Origin: Streptomyces syringium
GTDB lineage: Bacteria > Actinomycetota > Actinomycetes > Streptomycetales > Streptomycetaceae
Assembly (NCBI RefSeq): GCF_017876625.1
Contig: NZ_JAGIOH010000001.1
Location: forward strand, 1,178,001 to 1,242,000
Length of the DNA stretch: 64,000 bases
Reading direction: 5' to 3'
The notes beneath the pieces are model-generated. The model had not been told where the DNA came from, ran no database searches, and worked only from the letters and a program-made list of their open reading frames with translations. Both the position numbers and the translations under genes were made by a program. Position 1 is the stretch's first letter. The number at the start of each line of letters is the position of its first letter. Shown piece after piece: positions 54,440 to 61,828 of the stretch.

Positions 54440-55810
54440 ATGACCGACGAGACCCCCGCGAAGCGCGCTCACCGGCCCCCTCACTGGCGGCGGGACCTGG
54501 TCGAACTGGCCGCCCTGTTCACCGCCGTGGCCGCCGCCGATTCCGTGGCCAACACCGTCGTGCACGGCCCCGACGGCCCCACCCTGCTGGTCGCCTCCGC
54601 CGCCGCCCTGCTGGCGACGACCGGCTTCCACACCTGGTGGGCCCGGCGGCACCACCCCGCTCCCCCACCGGTGGCGGACGAGCCCCGGGGCGCCGGACGT
54701 ACCCCGGCCGCCGCCTCCGGGCCCCGCCCGCAGGCGGACACGGGGGCGACGACGCTGTGGCGGATGCGCACCACCGTGCGCGACGAGCCCGGCAGCCTGG
54801 CCGCGCTGTGCCAGGCGCTGGCGCACCACCGCGTGGACATCCTCGCCCTCCAGACCCACCCGCTGGCCGACGGCACCGTCGACGAGTTGCTGCTGCGTGC
54901 CCCGGCGGCACTGCCGCCCGGTGTGCTGACCCAGGCCGTCGCCACCGGCGGCGGCAGCGGCACCTGGCTGGAGCGGGCGGACGCCCACGACCTCGTGGAC
55001 GCCCCGACCCGGGTACTGAACCTCGCCACCCGCACCGCGCTCGACGCCTCCGAACTCCCGCTGGCACTCAGGCAGTTGCTCGGCCGGTGCACGATCCACT
55101 CGATCCCGGCGCGCTCACCGCGCAGCGGCACCCCCACGGAGGCGGTGCCCGGGGAAGGGGTGTGGGAGGAGACAGTGATGCGGTTGCGCGACCCGTCCGG
55201 CGGATCGATCACCATCGAGCGCCCGTATCTGCCGTTCACGCCCACGGAGTTCGCCCGCGCCCGCGCGCTGGTGGAGCTGGACGCGCGGCTCGGTCCGCGC
55301 GTGCCGCCGCGCAGCGATGTGCTGACGCTGCCCGAGGGCAACGCCATCACCGTCCGCCGGGCCGGCCCCGGCGACCTCGTCGCGGCGCGCGAGATGCACG
55401 ACCGCTGCTCCCCCGCGACGCTGGCCCTGCGCTATCACGGGCCGATGGGTGACGCCGACCGCTATCTGCGCCACCTCCTCAGCCCGCGCTTCGGCCGCAC
55501 CCTGGCCGCGTACACCGCCTCCGGCCGTCTCGTCGCCCTCGGCCATCTGCTGTGGGACGGCGACGAGACCGAGGTCGCCCTCCTCGTCGAGGACGACTGG
55601 CAGCGGCGGGGCGTGGGCGCCGAGCTGCTCGGCCGGCTGGTGGCACTGGCCGGGGAGGCACGGTGCGAGAGCGTCTACGCCGTGACCCAGGCCTCGAACA
55701 CGGGGATGGTCGCGGCGATGCGCGCCCTGGATCTGCCGCTGGACTACCAGATCGAGGAAGGCACGCTCGTGATCACCGCACGCCTGGTGCCGGCGACGTC
55801 CATGCTCTGA
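54440..55810 (+). CDS. Membrane-anchored ACT-GNAT acetyltransferase
   Basis: The 456-residue protein combines three parts. Residues about 20-65 hold two hydrophobic segments. About 105-165 is an ACT-like amino acid-binding region (RTTVRDEPGSLAALCQALAHH). About 300-450 is a GNAT domain with acetyl-CoA motif VEDDWQRRGVGAELLGRLV. ACT-GNAT lysine acetyltransferases of actinobacteria are allosterically controlled by amino acids, so this is likely a protein acetyltransferase of that group. The predicted membrane anchor is unusual. ATG at 54440. Confidence 0.85.
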   Translation: MTDETPAKRAHRPPHWRRDLVELAALFTAVAAADSVANTVVHGPDGPTLLVASAAALLATTGFHTWWARRHHPAPPPVADEPRGAGRTPAAASGPRPQADTGATTLWRMRTTVRDEPGSLAALCQALAHHRVDILALQTHPLADGTVDELLLRAPAALPPGVLTQAVATGGGSGTWLERADAHDLVDAPTRVLNLATRTALDASELPLALRQLLGRCTIHSIPARSPRSGTPTEAVPGEGVWEETVMRLRDPSGGSITIERPYLPFTPTEFARARALVELDARLGPRVPPRSDVLTLPEGNAITVRRAGPGDLVAAREMHDRCSPATLALRYHGPMGDADRYLRHLLSPRFGRTLAAYTASGRLVALGHLLWDGDETEVALLVEDDWQRRGVGAELLGRLVALAGEARCESVYAVTQASNTGMVAAMRALDLPLDYQIEEGTLVITARLVPATSML

Positions 55811-55842
55811 CGGCGCCGGCCGGCGCCGGTCCCCGGGACGGC

Positions 55843-56214
55843 TCAGATGCGCCAGGCCCGGATCCGCTCGGCGCATTCGTACACCTCGACGCGGAACTCC
55901 TTGATGTCCCGGGCGAGGTCGACGACGGCCCCGTACGGCGGGTCGATGCCTTCGCCGGCGGCGGCCATGTACGCCACGACGACCATGCACGCGTACAGGC
56001 TGCTGCGCACGGGCAGCGGCTGGAGCCGGACGAGCGTGTGCATCAGGGCGGCGGCCCGCCAGGCGGCGTCGGGCCGGTAGTCGAACCGCGCCACGTCGAA
56101 GGCGTGCCGGGACACGGCCGCGTGGAGCGCCGTGTAGTCGTGCACGGCGGGCTCCTCGTGCAGCTTCTGCTCCTGTACGCCCAGGAGCCAGGGCAGATCG
56201 ATGAGCAGAGCCAT
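55843..56214 (-). CDS. Fic/Doc-like toxin with degenerate active site
   Basis: The 123-residue protein resembles the helical core of Fic/Doc toxins (WRAAALMHTLVRLQPLP, then SSLYACMVVVAYMAAAG). The catalytic HPFxDGNKR motif is replaced by QPLPVRSSL, so the histidine and most nucleotide-binding residues are absent. Its ATG overlaps the stop of the antitoxin gene by one base, as in a toxin-antitoxin operon. It may be an inactive remnant or act by a different mechanism. Confidence 0.72.
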   Translation of the reverse strand: MALLIDLPWLLGVQEQKLHEEPAVHDYTALHAAVSRHAFDVARFDYRPDAAWRAAALMHTLVRLQPLPVRSSLYACMVVVAYMAAAGEGIDPPYGAVVDLARDIKEFRVEVYECAERIRAWRI

Positions 56215-56447
56215 CAGGCCGCCGCGCCCCGCCCCGCGGACGGCGGGGCCTCCTCGGGGAAGGCCGCGTCGAACTCGGCCATGTTCTCGTTCCAGAACTT
56301 CGCGGCCCGTTCCACGAAGCGGCGGCGCTGCTGCTCGCGCACGGACAGGTCGTGCACATACGCCTTGATGCTCTTGCCGTCGGCGGCGGCGGCCTCGCGG
56401 ATGTCCGCGAGTTCCTGTTCGGTGAATTCCACGTTGAGTGCCGGCAT
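56214..56447 (-). CDS. Ribbon-helix-helix antitoxin
   Basis: The 77-residue protein begins with a ribbon-helix-helix (ALNVEFTEQELADIREAAAADG, then SIKAYVHDLSVRE), typical of CopG/Arc-type antitoxins. The C-terminal tail is acidic then alanine-rich and would bind the toxin. ATG at 56447 has a GGAG site. Its gene precedes and overlaps the Fic-like gene. A repeated GGTACCGG sequence just upstream is a likely autoregulatory operator. Confidence 0.82.
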   Translation of the reverse strand: MPALNVEFTEQELADIREAAAADGKSIKAYVHDLSVREQQRRRFVERAAKFWNENMAEFDAAFPEEAPPSAGRGAAA

Positions 56448-56454
56448 TGCTCCA

Positions 56455-56474
56455 CGGTACCGGTCCGGTACCGG
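56455..56474. promoter_or_regulatory. Candidate operator of the toxin-antitoxin pair
   Basis: CGGTACCGGTCCGGTACCGG contains two GGTACCGG units 11 bp apart, each with a palindromic GGTACC core, 8 bp upstream of the antitoxin start. Confidence 0.55.
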
Positions 56475-56500
56475 CGGCGGCAGGGGCCTGGGGCCCCGGC

Positions 56501-57013
56501 TCAGCAGCCGCAGTCGTCCGAGTCGACGGGAGCGGTCAGCGGGTCGGCCGGGAGCTGCCGGGGACCCTCCCAGGTGTCGACGGCGTAGCCCTCGCGGATC
56601 CAGTACTCGATGCCGCCGATCATCTCCTTGACGCGGTAGCCGAGGCGGGCGAGCGCGAGGGCCGCGCGGGTGGCACCGTCGCACCCGGGACCCCAGCAGT
56701 GGACGACGACGGGGACGGCCGGATCGAGGAACTCGGCCGCGAGCCGCGAGATCTGGGCCGTGGGAAGGTGCACGGCGCCCGGGATGTGCCCCTGGTCCCA
56801 GGAGGGGGTGCTGCGCGAGTCGACGACCACGAAGTCCGTGGCCCCGGCGGCCAGGGAGGCGTGCACATCGGCGACGTCGGTGTGGAAGGCGAGGCGGGCG
56901 GCGAAGTAGGCAGCGGCGTCGACGGGGGCCGCGGGCGGCGTGGTGAGGACGGGGCTGAGCACGGGGGTGCCGGTCCGGGCGGGCTGCGGGAGCGAGGAAG
57001 TCGTGGTGGTCAT
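56501..57013 (-). CDS. Rhodanese-like sulfurtransferase
   Basis: The 170-residue protein has a rhodanese domain with the cysteine loop VVHCWGPGCDGATRAA (catalytic Cys about residue 116 or 120) and the usual DSRSTPSWDQGHIPGAVHLP turn. It ends DSDDCGC, adding two cysteines that might be a sulfur-relay tail. ATG at 57013 begins MTTTTSSLPQ. In related genomes such a gene sits divergent from an Lrp-type regulator; here only a degenerate lrp start lies beside it. Confidence 0.9.
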   Translation of the reverse strand: MTTTTSSLPQPARTGTPVLSPVLTTPPAAPVDAAAYFAARLAFHTDVADVHASLAAGATDFVVVDSRSTPSWDQGHIPGAVHLPTAQISRLAAEFLDPAVPVVVHCWGPGCDGATRAALALARLGYRVKEMIGGIEYWIREGYAVDTWEGPRQLPADPLTAPVDSDDCGC

Positions 57014-57069
57014 GACCAAAAATCTACGGTCCATGATCGCCGCCGTGAACAGCACTTCCCCGGCGAAAT

Positions 57070-57124
57070 CCCTGTTCTGCCGAGGATTCCACTGCGGGAT
57101 GCCGCCCATGGCCGGGCATTCCCC
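57070..57124 (+). repeat. Diverged copy of the lrp leader (copy A)
   Basis: This segment matches 61344-61398 at 43 of 55 positions with no gaps, and the ATG falls at the same offset (position 39) in both. Shared blocks include CCCTGTTC, GGATT, CACTGC, CGCCCATG and ATTCCCC. Confidence 0.7.
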
Positions 57125-57269
57125 AGTCGGCGCGGCCGACGCCGTGACGGGGCGAGTTCGGACCCGCACTCGGCCCCAGGGCCGCAATGACCCACAGCCG
57201 CAGAGCCTCTCTTTGGGCGCCACCGCGTTGGCCAGGACTGAACTCAATCTGCAGTTCGATAACGCCTGA
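57108..57269 (+). pseudogene. Degenerate 5' end of an Lrp/AsnC gene
   Basis: The frame begins MAGHSPVGAAD, against MTGYSPDATD in the intact lrp gene at 61382. After that, similarity is only patchy at DNA level (for example CGCGTTGGCCAGGAC versus CGAGTTGGCGCGCAC), with apparent insertions. It ends in a stop after 53 codons. The likeliest reading is a decayed lrp copy that was once divergent from the rhodanese gene. Confidence 0.42.
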
Positions 57270-57464
57270 AGCGGCCTTTCCGAGCCGGTCACTGCAGGTG
57301 ACAGGCGGGGTCAATTTCAACAATCCCTCAATCGAAAACCAATCGGGGATCAATTTCAGCCGTCACGGCGGACCAAAAACATGGACCGATCAGCGGACGG
57401 GTAGGCAAACATATGAAGATCGCCGATGTGTACGGCTCCGCCGAGAGGATCGGGAGAGAGGCTC

Positions 57465-57920
57465 ATGTCTTTTAAGAACATTTTCGACGGCGGCGGAAAC
57501 GAAGCGAAGTCCGCCGAAGAGTCCGCCCGGAAAGTCCATGAAACAGTCCCCGGCTTCCGGCCCGAACGGGAAGGCGTCGATCCGGAGCTCTACGACGACA
57601 TTCCCGAAGTGACGCGGGACCCGAAGATCATTCGCGAGACGTCGCCCGAGGCGCTCCGCATCGTGAACGACTTCATCACTCCGCTGTTCAAGAACACCCG
57701 GACGGCAGCCGCCGATCAGCGAAAAGCCAGCGAAGACCCCCAAACGACATCCGATATGGCCTCTTCGACCAAGGACGAGGCATTCAAAAAGGTGAAGGCG
57801 GAGATCAAGGACGAAGACAAGCCGAAGATCAGTGACGAAGAGCGAAAAGACCTGAGGAAGGACAACCACGAAAAGGTCAAAAACGTCCAGAGGAATCCCG
57901 ATGGGTCCGTCAGGTGGTGA
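57465..57920 (+). CDS. Lysine-rich charged protein, unknown function
   Basis: The 151-residue protein is highly charged, with a lysine/glutamate-rich C-terminal half (KDEAFKKVKAEIKDEDKPK) likely to be helical or disordered. It has no signal peptide or membrane segment. Base composition is clearly less GC-rich than in the neighbours. ATG at 57465 follows GGGAGAGAGG. It lies 86 bp upstream of the propeller protein gene in the same orientation, so the two probably belong together. No family was recognised. Confidence 0.7.
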   Translation: MSFKNIFDGGGNEAKSAEESARKVHETVPGFRPEREGVDPELYDDIPEVTRDPKIIRETSPEALRIVNDFITPLFKNTRTAAADQRKASEDPQTTSDMASSTKDEAFKKVKAEIKDEDKPKISDEERKDLRKDNHEKVKNVQRNPDGSVRW

Positions 57921-58006
57921 GGGCCCGCCCCACCCTTGACCAGTAACGGATCACACACCACCAGTGCCACATCGTTCAGTTCTGCGACGCAAGGAGGCTG
58001 AGGGCC

Positions 58007-59920
58007 ATGGGTGGCGCCACCAAAAACAACGTGAGCAAGGCTCATCTTGGCGAACGATTCATTCGCCACCCGCTGACAGGGCGAAACCTGGACGAGCTTC
58101 AAATCGCCGAGAAGGCCGCTGCCATTCTGGATCGGGACAAGGAAAAACTGAAGCGGAAGGCCGAGAAGAAGACGAAGGACGGAAACGAGCGGAAGATCGC
58201 CCCTATCGGGTTCTCTTTGAACAAAAGGCGATTCGAAAAATTCCCCAAGGAGGAGGAGACGGCACACCAGCGCGGGTGGCTCGCCTACATGACGGTGGGC
58301 GTACCGCTCATCGAAGAGCGAGGCGACATCGCGCAGCCCCCGCCCGACGTGATCTCCAAGCAGACGTACATCAATCGCACCGACCCTGTCCCCATGAAAT
58401 GGGAACACACGGTCGAGTTCTCGATCTCGAACACCATCAGCTGGTCACTCCAGGGGCAGGTGCAGCTCACCTTCGGAGCAAAAGCCACCGCGTCGCTTCA
58501 GCAGCAACTGCAGAAGAGCATGGCGATGAACCAGTCCGAGAAGGTCACCCTGAAGAACAGCAAGGACAATCAGGGCGTCGACGCAGAGTCTCAGTCGCAA
58601 ATGACCAGTACGACCACAGCCACGAGTACCGCCACCGGCACCGGGGAAGTGTCGGCACAGCTGATGCTCGGGATCACTGCTTCCGTCAGCGGTTCGCTGA
58701 CCACTGCGTTCAAAACATCGTCCACGCTGAGCGGGAACGTCGGCAGCCGGGTGGATGTCCTGGCCACGCAGCGACGTCAGGTGCGGAGGTTCGACTACGA
58801 ATTCCCTGTCTCCTTCGGCGGGTGGGTCGCTTTGTATTACCCCGAGCCGGTGGAGGTCAAGGAAACCCGCCCGGACGGCCCACAGGCCAAGGAGCCGAAA
58901 TACTCCGAGGTGATCGCATGGAAGCTCGGCGAGACCGGTACGCCCACGGAGGCTTTCACCTTGACCGACGACGGCAAGCCGTTCACACAAAAGGGGGAGG
59001 CCGAGGTCGTTTCGACCCTCGCCGGGGTGCACGAGGTCTTCGAGCTGGAGACGCTTGAGTTCGATCTGAAGCAGCACCCTCTTCACAAGGGTGACGGCCA
59101 GGAGCAAGAGGGCTCGAAGGTGGATTCCGTCGAGTTCGCCTCCGGGTTGGGGAGGGCCGAGGGCCTCGCGCTGGATCTGGGGAACCAAAAGGCGTACGTC
59201 GCCGACTACAACGGCGGCAAGCTGTACAAGGTGGACCTCGCCGACGGCAAAAAGGACTGGGAGGTGGAGGGGCTGGGCTACGTCAACGATGTGGCGCTGG
59301 ACCTCCCGGGCAACAAGGCCTACGTCGCCGAATACGGCGGCAAGGGCCTGTTCACAGTGAACCTGTCCGACCGTTCTGTCTCCCCGGTCACGGCCGCCAA
59401 CGGCATGGCCGCGTACGGCGTCGCGCTGGACCTGCCGGGCAAGAAGGCCTATGTCACCGACGTCAACAGCGGAAAGCTGACCGAGTTCGACCTGAGCGGC
59501 GAACGGGCGGAGAAAAAGCGCACCTGGGACGTGCCGAGGGCCGCCGGAGTAGCGCTGGCCGGGGACAAGGCGTACGTCGGCCAGTACGACCTCGGCGGGC
59601 TCTACGAGGTCGACCTGAAGGCGAAGGACGGCACCCCACAGGCCACCCCGCAGACCGTGGCCACCAATCTCGGGAACAGTATCCGCGTAGCGCTGGACGG
59701 CGCGGACAACGCCTACGTCTCCTACACCGGCGGCAAGCTGAATGAGGTGGTGGTGGCCGACGGCGAGAACAAGGGTCTTCAGCGCACGGTGGCCGAGAAT
59801 CTCGGCTCGGTCTGCGGCGTCGGGCTGGACCGCGACAAGGGCCTGATCTACGTCAGCAACCGGGAGGGCAAGCTGTTGCGGATCTCCGGCGTGCTGCCGG
59901 ATGCCCCGGCGAAGCAGTAG
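58007..59920 (+). CDS. Large protein with possible pore-forming-type region and six-repeat beta-propeller
   Basis: The 637-residue protein has three visible regions. Residues 1-115 are basic and charged. Residues about 118-285 are a Ser/Thr-rich beta region (YINRTDPVPMKWEHTVEFSI, a long STTTATSTAT stretch at 200-210, then FDYEFPVSFGGWVALYYPEP) that resembles aerolysin/ETX-MTX2 pore-forming modules. Residues about 375-637 contain six repeats with the core VALDLPGKKAYV, an NHL-like beta-propeller. No signal peptide or membrane helix is present. AAGGAGG at 57991-57997 sets the start. The family assignment of the middle region is tentative. Confidence 0.75.
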   Translation: MGGATKNNVSKAHLGERFIRHPLTGRNLDELQIAEKAAAILDRDKEKLKRKAEKKTKDGNERKIAPIGFSLNKRRFEKFPKEEETAHQRGWLAYMTVGVPLIEERGDIAQPPPDVISKQTYINRTDPVPMKWEHTVEFSISNTISWSLQGQVQLTFGAKATASLQQQLQKSMAMNQSEKVTLKNSKDNQGVDAESQSQMTSTTTATSTATGTGEVSAQLMLGITASVSGSLTTAFKTSSTLSGNVGSRVDVLATQRRQVRRFDYEFPVSFGGWVALYYPEPVEVKETRPDGPQAKEPKYSEVIAWKLGETGTPTEAFTLTDDGKPFTQKGEAEVVSTLAGVHEVFELETLEFDLKQHPLHKGDGQEQEGSKVDSVEFASGLGRAEGLALDLGNQKAYVADYNGGKLYKVDLADGKKDWEVEGLGYVNDVALDLPGNKAYVAEYGGKGLFTVNLSDRSVSPVTAANGMAAYGVALDLPGKKAYVTDVNSGKLTEFDLSGERAEKKRTWDVPRAAGVALAGDKAYVGQYDLGGLYEVDLKAKDGTPQATPQTVATNLGNSIRVALDGADNAYVSYTGGKLNEVVVADGENKGLQRTVAENLGSVCGVGLDRDKGLIYVSNREGKLLRISGVLPDAPAKQ

Positions 59921-60062
59921 CGCGGGGCAGCCTTTTCGCGGGTGGGCGGGCATGGGTGCCTTGATCGTGTGGGTTGCCGAAAGCTCGCGTGATCGAAGGG
60001 TCGCTCACGCCCGCCTGTCCCCCGGCGCGTACCGAGGACGGGCAGCCAGTAGGGTGCGCCAG

Positions 60063-61238
60063 GTGAACAGCGCTGCTTCTTTCTCTCGCACCTTCCGCCT
60101 GATCGTCACGGGAGGAGGTACCGGGGGCCATACGTATCCCGCCTTGACCGCGATCCGGGCGTTGCAGCACCGGCTGGCGGCTGACGGCCGGGCGCTGGAG
60201 GTCCTGTGGATCGGCACGGCGGACGGCCTCGAGGCCCGGGTGGCACCGGCCGAGGGCATCGCGTTCACGACCGTGGCCACGGGCAAGATCCGCCGCTCCA
60301 GCAACCCGCTCAAGATGGTGAGCCCGGCGAACGTCCGGGACATGGCCAAGGTGCCGCTCGGGGTGGCCCAGGCACGGAAGATCGTCTCCGACTTCGAGCC
60401 GGACGTGGTGCTCGCCACGGGCGGGTACGTGGCCGTCCCCGCCGGACTGGCCGCCCGCATGTGCCGCCGACCGTTGGTGCTCCACGAGCAGACGGTGCGC
60501 TTGGGCCTGGCCAACCGGAAGCTGGCGAGTTCGGCGACGAGCATCGCGGTGTCGTCGGAGTCGTCGCTGCCGCTCCTGCCGGAGTCGGTGCGGGGTGCCG
60601 CGGTCGTCACCGGCAATCCGATCCGCCCCGAGGTGCTGACCGGGCATCCGGACAAGGCGGTGCAGGCGCTGGGGCTGTACGGCTTCGACCGGCGTCTGCC
60701 GACCGTGTACGTCACCGGCGGCGCGCAGGGGTCCCAGCAGATCAACGACGTCGTGCGGGATGCGCTGCCGTGGCTGCTGGGGCGGGCGAACGTGATCCAC
60801 CAGTGCGGGCCGGCCAACGTCGACGGCCTGCGGCAGCACGTGGCGGCCCTGCCGCCGGAGTTGTGGGGCCGGTACTACCTCGCCGGGTTCGTCGGCCCCG
60901 AGCTCCCCGACGTCCTGGCGCTCGCTGACGTCGTGGTCTCCCGGAGCGGTGCCGGAACGCTCGCCGAACTGACCGCGCTGGGCAAGCCGGCGGTGTTCGT
61001 CCCGCTCGCCTCCTCGGCGGGGAACGAGCAGGCGCACAACGCCCGGCACCTGGAGGACGCCGGGGCTGCCGTCGCCCTGCTCGGTGAGGTGACCGCGGAA
61101 AGCCTTCGCAACGCGGTGGGCCCGCTCCTCACCGATCCCATGCGGCGAGCGGCGATGGCGGAGCGGGCCCGGGCGCACGGGCGGCCGGACGCGGCGGACA
61201 GGCTCGTGGACGTGATCCTGGCCGCCGCGTCGGGCTGA
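60063..61238 (+). CDS. MurG-like glycosyltransferase (GT28 family), probable paralog
   Basis: The 391-residue protein matches MurG, which adds GlcNAc to lipid I. The N-terminal glycine loop is VTGGGTGGHTYPAL, the acceptor region LATGGYVAVPAGLAA, the central loop VTGGAQGSQQINDVV and the nucleotide site SRSGAGTLAELTALGKPAVFVPL. It lies far from any dcw division cluster, so it is probably a second MurG rather than the essential one. GTG at 60063 follows a TAGGGT -10-like sequence (60048-60053) and seems leaderless. Confidence 0.9.
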   Translation: MNSAASFSRTFRLIVTGGGTGGHTYPALTAIRALQHRLAADGRALEVLWIGTADGLEARVAPAEGIAFTTVATGKIRRSSNPLKMVSPANVRDMAKVPLGVAQARKIVSDFEPDVVLATGGYVAVPAGLAARMCRRPLVLHEQTVRLGLANRKLASSATSIAVSSESSLPLLPESVRGAAVVTGNPIRPEVLTGHPDKAVQALGLYGFDRRLPTVYVTGGAQGSQQINDVVRDALPWLLGRANVIHQCGPANVDGLRQHVAALPPELWGRYYLAGFVGPELPDVLALADVVVSRSGAGTLAELTALGKPAVFVPLASSAGNEQAHNARHLEDAGAAVALLGEVTAESLRNAVGPLLTDPMRRAAMAERARAHGRPDAADRLVDVILAAASG

Positions 61239-61343
61239 CCGACGCGGGCGGTCGCGGCAGTCCCCGGCTCCCCCGCCTCCGCGGGAACAGAGATCAAAGC
61301 CCCCGGCCCATCGCGTCACGGCATGTGTGATCCACGACAAAAA

Positions 61344-61398
61344 CCCTGTTCATCCGGGGATTTCACTGCTAGACATCGCCCATGACCGGCTATTCCCC
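61344..61398 (+). repeat. Lrp leader (copy B)
   Basis: The leader and first codons of the intact lrp gene, matching 57070-57124 at 43 of 55 positions. It probably includes the operator recognised by this Lrp protein. Confidence 0.7.
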
Positions 61399-61828
61399 CG
61401 ACGCCACGGACTGGCGCATCCTCGACGCCCTGCAGAGCAACGGGCGCGCGGGCTTCGCCGAGTTGGCGCGCACCGTGAACATGTCCTCCAGCGCCGTGAC
61501 CGAGCGGGTACGGCGGCTGGAGGAGGCGGGGATCATCGGCGGGTACACCGCCGTCGTGGATCCCGAGAAGCTGGGGCTGCCCGTCCTCGCCTTCGTGCGG
61601 CTTCGCTATCCGAACGGGAACTACAAGCCTTTCCACGATCTGCTGGCCGCGACGCCGGAGATCCTGGAGGCGCACCATGTGACCGGCGACGACTGTTTCG
61701 TCATCAAGGTGGCCGCGCGGTCGATGCGGCACCTGGAGGAGGTCGCGGGCCGGATCGGCGCGCTCGGCTCGGTGACCACCAGCATCGTCTATTCGTCGCC
61801 GCTGGCCCGCCGGGCGCTCAGCCGCTGA
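61382..61828 (+). CDS. Lrp/AsnC family transcriptional regulator
   Basis: The 148-residue protein has an N-terminal helix-turn-helix (DWRILDALQSNGRAGFAELA then SSSAVTERVRRLEEAG) and a C-terminal RAM/AsnC ligand-binding domain (VRLRYPNGNYKPFHDLL, HHVTGDDCFVIKVAARS). ATG at 61382 begins MTGYSPDATD. Its stop overlaps the convergent sbcC stop by 11 bp. By analogy it would autoregulate through its leader and, through copy A, the rhodanese gene 4.3 kb away. Confidence 0.93.
   Translation: MTGYSPDATDWRILDALQSNGRAGFAELARTVNMSSSAVTERVRRLEEAGIIGGYTAVVDPEKLGLPVLAFVRLRYPNGNYKPFHDLLAATPEILEAHHVTGDDCFVIKVAARSMRHLEEVAGRIGALGSVTTSIVYSSPLARRALSR

Larger units (their letters stand above)
57014..57464. other. 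Intergenic region with lrp-like leader and remnant
   Basis: About 450 bp. It contains the rhodanese promoter, a 55-bp segment (57070-57124) 78 percent identical to the leader of the intact lrp gene, the degenerate lrp start described separately, a GTCACTGCAGGTGAC inverted repeat (57288-57302) and two TCAATTTCA repeats near 57310 and 57352. The right half is markedly less GC-rich. Confidence 0.6.
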
